The translations under genes and the position numbers were made by a program. Below, in pieces: positions 24,001-33,825 of a DNA stretch of 64,000 nt (positions are counted from its first letter, which is position 1; the number at the start of each line of letters is the position of its first letter). This DNA is from Hydractinia symbiolongicarpus (Eukaryota; Cnidaria; Hydrozoa; Anthoathecata; Hydractiniidae): positions 3,472,001 through 3,536,000 of the forward strand of contig NC_079883.1 in NCBI RefSeq assembly GCF_029227915.1. Reading direction: 5' to 3'. Below the pieces are notes generated by a model, which did no database searches, was not told the origin of the DNA, and saw only the letters and a program-made list of their open reading frames with translations.

Positions 24001-27000
24001 TCTTATATGTTTTTCGAAAAAATGTTTGTATACTTTGAAAAGGTAAAACAGAATGAGTTATGCTGGTACCTGTGCACTAGCTATATTTAATAAATAATTG
24101 ATGTATTTTACATTCAAAAAAGGTTCTGCAGTTTCATCATTAATATTAAATTATTGAACCACCTTTTCTCCATATGTTATTTGGGGATTGCAATCGAAGA
24201 GGAATTTTGCTGACATCAGCAATATGTAATGATTTTTTTGTATTTTTATATACATTTGGACTTATAATCATAGTGCCAAACGTTTTGCAAAGTTTTAAGG
24301 CATGGGAATGTTCCAATCTTGAGTTATAAAAAAATCTTTAAAATTTATGTTATAAAATTTTGGAAATTTTTACTTTCTACCACCCTTCACTCTTTCGTTC
24401 ATAACTTTTTTTGCCCAAGGGTAAAAATGTGACACAACCCATCATGAGAAAGCCAATAAAATTATCTTTCTAACGATATATAATATGTCTTTATATAAAT
24501 TTTTTCTAGGTTGACCAAAATTTTGGTCAAATTCTACTGGACTATACCTGCAAAATTATTTTTGTTCATAAAATTGTGTGCAGAATATCATGGGAAACTT
24601 ATTTCAAAAGAAAAAAAACAATTAGATTTTGATTTAACCATTAACTTTTTAGATCGTGAACATCGTACCCTAAGGAAATTAAATTTAATTTAATTTAGCG
24701 ATTTTGCCCTCGAAATTATTGTAAAACTTGCTATTCGCAAAAAAATTAATTCCCTCAAAATGTGGATTTTTTTAAAAATGATTTAAACTAATTTTTTTCG
24801 ATATACCTATAACAACATATACTGCAAACGTTATTATAACTTCAGTATTTTTTATTTTCTACATGGAAGTCCGTGAAAACCAGTATAAATTGAAAACAAT
24901 ATCATCAAATTCTTTTTTCGCAAAAATTCGCGAAATTTAATTCTTTTTTAATTCAAGACTTACCAACACAAAAAAATAATTTTTTTTCAAACTTAAAACT
25001 TAAAATTTAACTTTCTCACTAAAAATAATTCCCTTAAGATACGTGCCAAAATTAAATAAATTAATAAGTTTGTCCTTCCTCTATATAACGCATTTGCTAT
25101 TTCGTGTTTGTAACACAGTCATAAAATCGTTAACCCGTGGAAAAATCCACGGAGTCGCCCGTTCTTTATATATATCGCATTTCGTGTTTCCGTAACAGGA
25201 CGCGCCTTTCGCGGACACACAAACAGACAATGGCTATTATTAAAGAGAAAAGAAGGGGTGAAAATAGGGCGTAGAATATGCTCTGAATATAAAAACTTTT
25301 ATGTAAAAATAAATTTCTTTGAAATGTTTGCGGGAAGAAATTTATTTGAAACTTAATTTTGCAATTTTTAATTCACTTTTTCAGAGCAAATCGCAAGTTC
25401 TGCGAACGTAGGAAAAAATGGTCAATCGCGACATAAACTTTTAGCTAATATGCTATTTTGATACTATGTTTTGATACACTTAAAGGGTGGGGGGGGGGGG
25501 GGGGGGGTATTTCGCCGGCTAATTCGTGAAAATCCTCCTTTAACGCTTTTCGGCCGTGAAAAATTCATCATCTGTTTCAGGTCATAGCCTTGTAAACATA
25601 ATGCGTAGTGCGTTTTATTTCGCCACGATAAATCATGCGTACCATAACGAAAAATATAATAAATTTAAACTAATCAAATACATTGACAAGTTTATTATTG
25701 AGGGATTGACAAATAGTGTTTGTCAATCTCTCCATTTCAATAATGGATTATGGAAAAAAGCAGAAACCCGCTTAAGTATAGAATCAATGCACATATTAAA
25801 AAAATCATAATGCGTGGAAAACCTACTCACTTTTCTTGGCATTATAAAGGTGAATTTTTTTGTATTTAGTTTATAACAAAGACCTTAAAAGACCTTGGAT
25901 GGACAGTAGAATTAGATGAATTTGAAAGTGAAACACCTATTGGCACTAAAAAGTTCACCAACATTATTGCAACATTATACCCACAAGCAGAAAGAAGGCT
26001 GGCCCTAGCTGCACACTATGATTCAAAATTACTCACTCCTGAAAATGGAAAATACTTCATTGCAGCAACAGACTCCGCTGTACCATGTGCAATGTTGTTA
26101 GATTTTGCGAAGCTTTTAAAAATGCAATCAGACAAAAGAGAAAAGGTAGATAATTTGTTTCTCCTGTTTAAGCTTTTCAAAACTAGTGAAGAGCTTGTCG
26201 TTAGCCTTTGAGAAAATCAACGGGAGTTCGCCCGTCGCTACTAGCAGTTACCATTTTGACTCACAGACCAATACACATACGGCGAGCATTGGAATATAGT
26301 TTTTTTATTCGTTTAGATTAAGAATGACGTCACTCCAATGTTGCTATTCTTGGATGGCGAGGAAGCATTTGTGCAGTGGACTAAAAATGATTCTATATAC
26401 GGAGCTCGACATTTATCTGAAAAACTTGCACAAGATCCACATCATAAAAGATCACTCGCAGACAACTCAGTTACTGCGTTAGATGCACTGGTTAGTGTAG
26501 CTATTTACCGTATTTTTACTTTGTCTTGCTTCTGCAGCACAAAATGGATGTTCGCTTTGGAGAACGAGCCATCTAAGATAGATTTTGAAAGAGCGTTAAC
26601 TTCTCCTTATTTAAGTTCTGTTGTATTGGAATTGTCATTAATTTATATTTCCTGGTACTGCTGTTCTGAAAATCAGGGTGTACTCCCTGTCAAAAAAATT
26701 AGGAATTGTCGGGGATATGGTCAAAATGTCAGAGAAAGTCAGAATATCAGCAATTTCTTTTAATTGTCAGGAGAATGTCAAAAATTTTGACTGTAAGTGG
26801 CTAGTTAAAACACTATTTTCATTTTTTTAAAAATATTAGCAAGGATTAATTTAATTACATTTAAGAACTGTTCTTTAAAATGTTTTTCAGTCTGTATAAC
26901 TTAAAAAAATCTAGGAATTGTCAGGATCTTGTAGTCGCAAAATGACAGAAAATGTCAGGATTAATCAGGAAAAAAAAATAGGGAGTTCATATTGAGTGGA

Positions 27001-28318
27001 AAATACTCATCTTTAGATGCTGTATGCTGGCTTACAATAATACTATTACAATATTTAAACTTTTATTTTAAACACCGCTGATCAACATTAACAGTTATTA
27101 AACAATCTATTTTAGGATGCGTTTGTGTTGTTCGATTTAATTGGTGCGCAAAATCCACAATTTCTTGACCTCTATCCAGCAACGTCATATTTGTATCAAA
27201 GTTTACAACGCATAGGTAGCTTCTTAAACTCTTTCTCAAGTTATTAACATCCAAATATATTGTTTAATTTGTAGCCGTTCAAGCTTTATTCGATGTCTCT
27301 TAAACTTCCAGTTGCTTTGCTGTTTTTAGCAAAGAATTTTTTACGCAGGAGGTTATTACGTGTCAAGCTTCACCTTTCTTCCAACTTGAGAATATATCTT
27401 TTATTACAAGCTGCCATTGGTTGAAAGTAGATTACGTCTACTTTAAAATCATGTCCGAATTGAAATTAAGATGCGAGCCGTTCCGTGTTTTATTTTCATT
27501 AAATTCTATTTTATTTTAGAATCCAAGCTACACAAGTCTGGTATAATTGATAACCAGACACCGTATTTTCCTGGAGCACCAAACCGACCATTGTTTGTGG
27601 AGGATGACCATATACCCTTCCTAGAAAAAGGTAAATGTTGATTGAAGATGGATACGCAAAATTTTTACACAACTCATGCGTTTGTCAATTTTGCAGAAAT
27701 TATGATTGACTATTCCGCAAAATTAAACTTGATCGCTTGTTCATACCATTAGTATTGTCTCGCTATTATCTGTCGTGCTTTCCTTTTGTAGTTTTTTTTT
27801 CTTGAAATGCCAAGAAAAAATCTACAACACAAATCTTATTTTGCCTAATCCCCAAATAAAACTCTCGTCAATTTTCTGCCGAAATTGAACAAAAATGTCT
27901 CTATTATCGCCAATCCTTCCCGTTCTTAACTAGCATTTGTATTTCATTCGGATTATGAAAGAGACGTACGATACACCACTCGGAAATTCTGTTTGATATT
28001 TTGATGCCAGTCGTGGCTGGAGTAATCAAGCAAAATAATACGCTTTTTAGAATCCGAGAGTAATAGACTCTAGCTATTTATTAAACTTTTGGTGGAGAAA
28101 AAGCCCGCGAAATTATTAAATGTTAAAGATGTGAATATAATTTATTTTTTTTACATTCTATCTCAGGTGTTCCTATTCTTCACTTAATTTCGATCCCGTT
28201 CCCAACTGTTTGGCACACTCTACAAGATGATGAGTCAGCACTTGATCAAGCATCCATCGAACATTTGTTAAAAATATTCCGCCAGTTTATGTTGGAATAT
28301 TTCCATTTAGAAAGTTAA
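18002..28318 (+). CDS. QPCT: Secreted glutaminyl-peptide cyclotransferase (QPCT)
   Basis: Glutaminyl cyclase converts N-terminal Gln (or Glu) of peptides to pyroglutamate in the secretory pathway. Seven exons join in frame: 18002-18136, 19036-19182, 25870-26145, 26317-26490, 27116-27215, 27520-27630 and 28167-28318, giving 364 residues (human QPCT 361). The N-terminus [21 protein letters not shown] is a signal peptide with no extra membrane anchor, which favours QPCT over the Golgi-anchored QPCTL. The zinc ligands and active site are all present: Asp in ATDSAVPC, Glu-Glu in LDGEEAF, Asp in [10 protein letters not shown], Asp in VEDDHIPFL and His in PTVWHT. The GGT|gt-type junctions are good except exon 1, whose donor AAAAGG|GTTGTT is weak. 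Intron 2 (6.7 kb) contains an Academ-like transposon, a Helitron-like copy and a G19 run. Intron 3 is largely a Helitron-like remnant. Pyroglutamate-capped neuropeptides are typical of cnidarians, which would be a natural substrate; that is inference. Confidence 0.93.
20665..20838 (+). repeat. Left terminal inverted repeat of the Academ-like element
   Basis: It aligns to the reverse complement of about 24365-24544 with only scattered differences and one internal indel: the right end has an additional ACCAAAATTT-type segment after GTAGAATTT. Confidence 0.85.
21298..22440 (-). pseudogene. Academ-like element: XPG-like nuclease and Cys-rich C-terminus
   Basis: An open frame of about 380 codons, the 3' part of the transposon gene. 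Its effective start is a 3' splice site: GGTTTTAG ends at 22416 and coding resumes at 22415. Recognisable features are [14 protein letters not shown] (acidic metal-ligand pattern), [20 protein letters not shown] (resembles the GCD...G helix-hairpin-helix of XPG/FEN1 nucleases), a middle [15 protein letters not shown] block, and a cysteine cluster [19 protein letters not shown] followed by [13 protein letters not shown]. Joining it to the upstream exon puts translation in another frame, which stops after about 19 codons (at TAA, in the region just below 22415). The DDE-bearing middle expected in full-length relatives is not visible between the two parts. I infer an internal deletion, so the copy is probably non-autonomous. 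Confidence 0.7.
22685..23884 (-). pseudogene. Academ-like element: N-terminal transposase part
   Basis: The ATG at 23884 opens about 400 codons. [18 protein letters not shown] and [15 protein letters not shown] are paired cysteine motifs, probably zinc-binding. [15 protein letters not shown] and [12 protein letters not shown] are blocks I associate with this invertebrate transposon protein family. The end GLAVSYDE meets a donor GAG|GTATAT at 22685/22684. The next exon (from 22415) begins VVRFKQNVI, a plausible continuation, then hits a stop. The region normally expected after this point (a long central catalytic part) is absent. The reading frame itself is intact. Confidence 0.7.
24370..24544 (-). 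repeat. Right terminal inverted repeat of the Academ-like element
   Basis: The reverse complement of the left TIR at 20665-20838. It ends GGACTA, followed by TAC. Confidence 0.85.
25121..25248 (-). mobile_element. Helitron-like element, type A copy
   Basis: It lies in QPCT intron 2. On the minus strand it starts TCTCTTTAATAATAGCC, has TGTCTGTTTGTGTGTCCGCG and GGAAACACGAAATGCGATAT, and has the hairpin CCGTGGATTTTTCCACGGG; the last few bases (CGATTTTATG) have decayed from CTAG. Confidence 0.65.
25489..25507 (+). repeat. Homopolymer G19
   Basis: Nineteen G in a row (preceded by GGGT) in QPCT intron 2. It could form G-quadruplexes and is a likely site of sequencing or assembly length error. Confidence 0.9.
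26191..26299 (-). mobile_element. Helitron-like type B remnant in QPCT intron 3
   Basis: It keeps GTCGTTAGCC, the decayed hairpin, GTTCGCCCGTCGC, TTACCATTTTG and the GACTCACAGAC word of type B, and ends near GGAATATAG (compare AATATAGA at the 5' end of other B copies). It fills most of the 171-base intron and ends about 17 bases before the 3' splice site. Confidence 0.55.
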
Positions 28319-28564
28319 CATAGTTATTTGTTTACGATAGGTCATTCACCGCATCTTAGCTTAACGTATTCGGTTTTGTTTTTAGTTTTGTTCGATTTTC
28401 GCTTTTTTTTTTCATTCGAGTAGAGCCGGGACTGCTTTTATTTTTTTGTTGCTTGTATTGTTTTTACATGATCCTTTAGCACGCACATCCAACTTTGTAA
28501 CAGAGCTTTCACATCATCGATTTTTATCTCGCTAGGTAAAATTATTTTGTTTATTTATTTTGAC

Positions 28565-28570
28565 AATAAA
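28565..28570 (+). terminator. QPCT: Candidate poly(A) signal, QPCT
   Basis: AATAAA 247 bases after the QPCT stop codon, followed by a GTTTCAGTTCTGATGTTT stretch rich in G and T. Confidence 0.5.
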
Positions 28571-29062
28571 GTTTCAGTTCTGATGTTTAAATCGGGTTAG
28601 TTATTAAAAAGCAGAATTTTATTTTGCAATTGTGAAAATGCTCAGCCTCGTTCGTAGATGTAATCTATTTGAAACAAGATGAGTTACTGTAGAATAAACT
28701 GTTGTTTTTTTATTTGACTTGTTGAAGGGGGGAAGACGAAAGGCGATTCATTTGATTGGCTGTTTTAATGGTAAAAATACAACGTTAGAAACATACTAGA
28801 AAACTCCAAATCACGTGTCATAATAGTCGCTAGGCGGTGGAAAAATCCACAGGAATTCGCCCGTTTCTACTCGCAACCATTCTTGTCCCTGGGGTCTTGT
28901 GGCACAAGAGCTGTTATTACGAAGTGGCCGCTATTAAATTCATCAAAAAAGCAAAATGACTAGGGAACGGGGGTTGGATCGCCGCTACTCAGAAAGGTTA
29001 TATGATATAGGTTCTATTCCGGAAGATATGTTCATAACATTGTTGATCTTGTCCATAAGTCC
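28571..29062. other. Intergenic between QPCT and FoxQ2-like gene
   Basis: It contains a Helitron-like remnant (about 28826-28878: GTCGCTAGGCGGTGGAAAAATCCACAGG, cut here to its recognisable hairpin GTGGAAAAATCCAC) and a foldback element at about 28881-28974. No gene was recognised. Confidence 0.5.
28881..28974. mobile_element. Foldback MITE of the CTCGTCCC family
   Basis: The ends are decayed (CTTGTCCCTGGGG and GGAACGGGGGTTGG). The interior GCTGTTATTACGAAGTGG...ATTAAATTCATCA...AAAATG aligns with the element at 35289-35387, so these two share an interior as well as ends. Confidence 0.6.
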
Positions 29063-29068
29063 TTTATT
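29063..29068 (-). terminator. Candidate poly(A) signal, FoxQ2-like gene
   Basis: AATAAA on the minus strand about 150 bases after the forkhead gene's stop codon. Confidence 0.45.
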
Positions 29069-29215
29069 TATTTTACAAGGTTACGTAAAACTATTTAAAT
29101 TTACAGATAAAAATCACTAAATTAATAGAACATTTAAAAGAAAATATCTTTAGAGCAGACAAAAACTGATGAATTGGTATTTTTCTGCGCCATCTAAGTT
29201 ACGTTCTTGTTATGA

Positions 29216-30421
29216 TTAATTTTTTACAGAATGCTGGTCTTTATAATTATCAAAGCAAGGTGTTGAAAATCCGTTGTTTGGTGACGCTGACAGATAAATT
29301 CGATGCGACAGCTCAGAAGCGGAAGCATTGTAATAGCGCTGTTGCTTTAGCAATGTCGGATCAGACTGTGGTGTACTTGGTGACAAGTGACTGAAGCCGG
29401 ACATTGATGTACTGTAAAAGTGATTTTGATACAATGGCGCTTCGTGGTGGCTGAAAGGTGTGAACTCAAAATCAGTCTTCTGCTTATGTCTCATGTCCCA
29501 AGTAAAGTTTTTTGTATTCTCCGATGGTGAGAACAGTTTAAAGGATGACGCATCTTTTAAAGTTTTACTAGTCTCTTTATTTTGCCGACTTAATGTCATG
29601 TCTGTATTTTCCAATCCTTTAAATTGTGGATATGAAGGCTTCGACGATTGATCGGGAAGAGGAGATAGCTTTTCTGCATACCCATTTCTTTCAATCTGTG
29701 ATGGTATTGCTCGTAGCAATGGAGGTGCATATGTGGGTTGGGGAGGGTACATGTATCCATAGGGCGATGGTTGTATATTGTTTGGGGACATGTTAAAACC
29801 ATGGTGTAGTATTTGGTGATATTGTACCTCCTCTGGGGGGCGATATGGAGTGAACCAAGGTTTATACACATCTGGTGACGAATCAACGTCATAACGTCTT
29901 TCCATTGCGTAGAAGTTCGGCCAGTTGGGTGGCGTTTCTTGATATCTTCTATTGAACGTATGATATTTTGATATTCCATTTTTTCGTTGTTTCTGGAAAT
30001 CGCCATTTTGAAAACGATGCAAGTACACTGGATGTACAGACCAAAAACAGCATTTACCATTGTTGACACGTGGAATCTTCGTAAAACATTCGTTTAACGA
30101 TAACGTATGTCGAACACTATTTCTCCATGATTTTGCACGACTTTGCAGTACAGGATATTTCGCTTCAAGAAAGCCGTATATGTCTTGTAAAGTTGACATG
30201 TTTTTTGAGGTTGCAAAGATTGCTCTTGCAATCATTTCTGTGTATGAAATCGATTTCTCGCCGCTCTTTCGTCGTGTCCCTGCATTCTTTTCATTGTCCC
30301 AGTTGATATTTACGCGTTTAGACGGAGGATTTTCTGGTCCCTCTTTTGTTACTGTCGTAAGATGTTCGATTGAATGTTTCGTCATTTTTTTCGGGCTTTC
30401 TACATTGCAATTTTCGTCCAT
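29216..30421 (-). CDS. Forkhead transcription factor, FoxQ2-like, divergent
   Basis: Sequence-specific DNA-binding nuclear factor, 401 residues, single exon. Intronless genes are common among FoxQ2 members. The forkhead domain spans about residues 57-146. The recognition helix region SWRNSVRHTLSLNECF, then NGKCCFWSVHP and FQNGDFQKQRK, match the FoxQ2 pattern (SWRNSIRHNLSLNECF, NGKGHFWAIHP, GDYRRRR). Divergence: the usual PPYSYIALI start is SISYTEMI here, the Asn of RHN is Thr, and GKG is GKC. KHSIEHLT at residues 15-22 resembles a Groucho-binding EH1 motif. The C-terminal 250 residues are rich in Pro, Tyr, Ser and His with no known domain. In hydrozoans FoxQ2 paralogues mark aboral, oocyte or other territories; which paralogue this is cannot be judged. 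The only in-frame ATG that keeps the N-terminus is at 30421. A candidate poly(A) signal lies at 29063. Confidence 0.87.
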   Translation of the reverse strand: MDENCNVESPKKMTKHSIEHLTTVTKEGPENPPSKRVNINWDNEKNAGTRRKSGEKSISYTEMIARAIFATSKNMSTLQDIYGFLEAKYPVLQSRAKSWRNSVRHTLSLNECFTKIPRVNNGKCCFWSVHPVYLHRFQNGDFQKQRKNGISKYHTFNRRYQETPPNWPNFYAMERRYDVDSSPDVYKPWFTPYRPPEEVQYHQILHHGFNMSPNNIQPSPYGYMYPPQPTYAPPLLRAIPSQIERNGYAEKLSPLPDQSSKPSYPQFKGLENTDMTLSRQNKETSKTLKDASSFKLFSPSENTKNFTWDMRHKQKTDFEFTPFSHHEAPLYQNHFYSTSMSGFSHLSPSTPQSDPTLLKQQRYYNASASELSHRIYLSASPNNGFSTPCFDNYKDQHSVKN

Positions 30422-31190
30422 TTTTTATCTACTTAGAATCCAGCACTTATTTATTGTTTTCAAACTATAAAATAGAAAAGAATATTAAGATCTCTTATCT
30501 TTTACTTTTTTTAAAAGGAAAAGAACGCGAAAAGTAAAATTAACACTATATATATATATACAGAAAATGATTTTAATCAGAATCATTACTAAAATATCGA
30601 TCCTTTCTTCAGAGGGAGAACTGGGCGTTAACCATCAACAAAAATTAACAATAATAAACAAACTCACCTTGTTCTGATAGCTGCGTGAAAACTAATCACC
30701 ACGAATTTATGGTAAAGTAAATAAAATCTGCATGCTACCAACGTGTTGTTGTACGCGCTTTTTCTTTGTTACAATCATGCTGAACACCAGACGGGGGTTT
30801 GAACTATATATGCAGTACAAGTTTTTCTGCACACTAGGTTTTTTAAAAAAAGAAGAATGTATATTTATGCACAAAATTGTTGGAAGAAGCTGGAAATGTT
30901 CTTTACATTTTGTACAAGTACGGGGAGGAAAAAATCCCGAGTCCTACGAATATCAGAGCAGACTGAGACGGATTCCTGAACCCCTTAAATGATTATTATT
31001 CTTATCTTTATTTTGCTTTTCTAAACATTATAGAGAACTATAGAGGACTTTAACATGGATTTATTTTACACAGACGCGAAACACTTCCCATCAAAGCGGT
31101 TGTAAGAAAAGCTCAAAATGAATCAGTAGTGTTTCAAACTTAAAAATAATTTATAGTTCTTGGTGGCAATGTGTTCTTAAATGTTGATGT
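30422..31190. other. Upstream region of the FoxQ2-like gene
   Basis: It should contain the promoter of the minus-strand forkhead gene. There is a TATATATATATATA run at 30547-30560 and otherwise AT-rich sequence. A plus-strand open frame at 30732-30992 has no recognisable features. Confidence 0.4.
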
Positions 31191-32170
31191 TTTTCAGAGA
31201 TGTTGCTGGTCAATGATAATTTTGATCAATAATGATGCTGGTCAATGTTGTTTCTTACCAATGAAGAAGTTTGTCAATATTGATGCTAGTCAATGATGAG
31301 GTTGGTCAATGATAAGTTGGTCATTATTAAAGTTGGTCAATGTTGATGGTAGTCAAAAGTTGATACTGGTTAATGATGAATTGTTCAATGATGAAGTTGG
31401 TCAATGATGAAGTTGGTCAATGATAAAGTTGGTTCATGATGGAAGTTGATCAATGCTAATACTGGTCAATGATGAAGTTGTTAAATACTGATGCTGGTCA
31501 ATGATGAAGTTGGTTTGTAATGAAGTTTACCAATGATAAAGTTGTTCAATGATAAATTGTGGCAATGATGAAGTTGGTCGATGATAAAGTTGGTCGATGA
31601 TGAAGTTAGTCAATGATGAAGTTGGTCAATGATAAAGTTGGTTCATGATGGAAGTTGATCAATGCTAATACTGGTCAATGATGAAGTTGTTAAATACTGA
31701 TGCTGGTCAATGATGAAGTTGGTTTGTAATGAAGTTTACCAATGATAAAGTTGTTCAATGATAAATTGTGGCAATGATGAAGTTGGTCGATGATAAAGTT
31801 GGTCGATGATGAAGTTAGTCAATGGTGAAGTTGTTCAATGATGAAGTTGGTCAATGATGATGCTGGTTGATGATAAAGTTGTTCAATGCCAATGGTGATC
31901 AATGATGAAGTTGGTCAATGGTGAAGTTGGTCAATGATGAAGTTGGTCAATAATGAAGTTAGTCAATGATGAAGTTTACCAATTTATGAAGCTGGTCAAT
32001 GAAGATGCTGGTCAATTGATTAAGTTGGTCAATGTTAAAGTTTGGCTAAAGCTGGTTTTGCCTGGTTAATAATTAAGTTGTTCAATGGTCATGCTAGTCA
32101 ATAGTAAAATTCATTAATGATATTACTGATCATTAATGAAGTTTGTCAATGATTGAGTTGCTTATTTATG
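31190..32170 (+). repeat. Minisatellite (TTGGTCAATGATGAAG)n with 209-bp higher-order unit
   Basis: About 980 bases of degenerate tandem repeats with a 15-16-base unit, consensus TTGGTCAATGATGAAG and variants (GATAAAG, GATGCTGG). Within it, about 31402-31610 and 31611-31819 are near-identical 209-base blocks, including the odd words GTTCATGATGGAAG and TAAATACTGATGCTGG, so a multi-unit block duplicated recently. No long reading frame runs through it. Confidence 0.92.
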
Positions 32171-33648
32171 ATAAATATTTATTCGCATTTTCACGATGTT
32201 TTAGAAAAGTTAGAAAGAACAACATTTGTTCTTTTATAGTTAAAATATCACTTTTACAAAAAAATAATTTAATTTCATAGATTTAGGTTCAGGTTATTGT
32301 TTTATGTTAATGTTACGTTACTTTTTGTACTTTTAAGAAACCTCGCCTGTGTAGGTTATTCTGCAATAAAAAAAGCACTACATACCCCCGTCTCATTTAG
32401 AAACCCTGCCGTAGTGTATTGATAAACAAGCCTCGGCTTAACACCGGTGGTGGAAGTCTTTGATCCGAAACAGAAAAATAGGCATAATAAATATGCTGAA
32501 ACTTCGCAAAAGTCAGATAAGTCGATGAATATATTTACGAAAAAAGGGTGGTATATTCATGTACAATTAATAAAGCACGCTTGTTTTTGTAAACATTCTG
32601 CAAGTGCTGCTTAAAAACATATTTTTGTTTTGATTTGTATACAAATTAATTTTTTTATAATTTACAAACAGCACATAAACAAGCCAATTCTGCTCTGCCC
32701 ATTCTGGTCCCCAGGACCCAGAAAAGTTCGAGATTAATCTCAAAGAGGTCTGGGATCGCAAAGTCTCCCAATAGCAAAGTATGGCTACCCTCCTGAAAAT
32801 TTAACTGTGGTTTTAGAATTCTTTTTCATTTAATTTCGGTCTCAAATCTCTAAGAGGTTCTTCGCTAACAATTTGCAAGAAAGGTTACCTGCTATCTAAC
32901 TAGACAAGAGACTTCTCGATTCTTATATTTTGTTTCTCATTAAAAATAAAATTTGAGAATATGTAGCGTCGGGTAAAACCTTGGTTTTAAATCCACAAAT
33001 TCGGATTCGTCAAGAACGTAGATATTTCGTGACACTAACTTTATTAGATTTATTGGGTAAGTGTGACGATTCAAGCTTCAAGCTTGCCTCTCACTTTGAA
33101 ACACCTTAATCTCATAACACCACTTATCTCATATAACATTAGTATTTAAGAAAAATGCCTCATTTTGCCTGATTCATATTTATAAGAGAGTACTAAGATA
33201 AAAGAAACAAGGTTATACAGCTACTTGGATGCAAATCCGATCGCCATCTTGAATATGAGAAAAGCGGCAAACATCAAAGTCATTTCGACATCATTACGTT
33301 GTTCGTCGGCAAAATAATCGAAATTGTACAACGGACAACTATGAGTTTTGACGTTGGATTTTTTGCTCCATTTGAAACTAACTCGCTGGGAACATAAACG
33401 GGGTATAGCGGCTATAAGACAACTATCGCTCGGCCCTTTTATATGACTAGCGTAACCCTGGGCAACGCAATGCCGTCAAAATAGAATTAAATCTGAAACA
33501 ATTTGAACGAAAAACCATTTCAATATGGCGAGAAGTCGCCGACGTAGGGAGGAACACGATCTTTGAGGTTAAATCTCTGGTTCTTGCAATTCGTAGTTGC
33601 GAAACTTTTTTGTTCAATAAGAGGGCATAAGAGGTAAGTTTAACAGCA
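32171..33648. other. Gene-free stretch after the minisatellite
   Basis: Nothing recognisable apart from a possible decayed foldback arm (TCTGGTCCCCAGGACCCAGA, 32703-32722). The short open frames look random. Confidence 0.4.
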
Positions 33649-33825
33649 ATGAGTGGCGAAGGCGAAAAAACGAAGCAGCTTCTGCTTGTTATTGAACTTA
33701 TTCTAAACTTTTTAGGCATAGAGAAAGATTTTTTCTTGAGTAGGAAAGAATTAGCAAACAATTGGAATGAATCGACGGAAGAGAGACCACAAAAACAAAA
33801 GAATCGGGAGCAACAAAAACAGTGA
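33649..33825 (+). CDS. Possible small ORF, 58 residues
   Basis: The ATG at 33649 has a favourable context (AACAGCAATGAG), and the frame reads MSGEGEKTKQLLLVIELILN, FLGIEKDFFLSRKELANNWN and a Gln/Lys/Glu-rich end with a stop at 33823. The composition (hydrophobic start, then charged helix) looks coding-like and GC content is above the surroundings, but I recognise no family. A GAG|GTAAGT donor-like site at about 33630 lies just upstream. It could equally be chance or a 5' exon of something unseen. Confidence 0.22.
   Translation: MSGEGEKTKQLLLVIELILNFLGIEKDFFLSRKELANNWNESTEERPQKQKNREQQKQ

Larger units (their letters stand above)
20665..24544 (-). mobile_element. Academ-like DNA transposon with ~170-bp TIRs
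   Basis: The element lies in QPCT intron 2. The ends are long inverted repeats: 20665 to about 20838, and about 24365 to 24544. Both start TAGTCCAGTAGAATTT and share CAACCTAGAAAAAA, CATTATATATCGTTAG-type, GGCTTTCTCATG, GTTGTGTCACATTTTTACCC and AAAGTTATGAACGAAAGAGT. The flanks repeat TAC (20662-20664 and 24545-24547), a possible 3-bp target duplication. Two minus-strand coding parts, one N-terminal and cysteine-bearing and one with an XPG/FEN1-like nuclease pattern plus a cysteine-rich tail, point to the AcademX group (Academ elements that encode an XPG nuclease; 3-4-bp duplications). The near-identity of the TIRs suggests a fairly young insertion. The superfamily call is inference from remembered family traits. 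Confidence 0.75.

Noticed and set aside
30732-30992. 86-codon plus-strand frame upstream of the forkhead gene
   Set aside because: No recognisable motif, unusual composition, starts within AT-rich flank; probably chance.
31190-32170. Possible CRISPR-like array
   Set aside because: Contiguous 15-16-base degenerate units without spacers, in an animal genome; it is a minisatellite.
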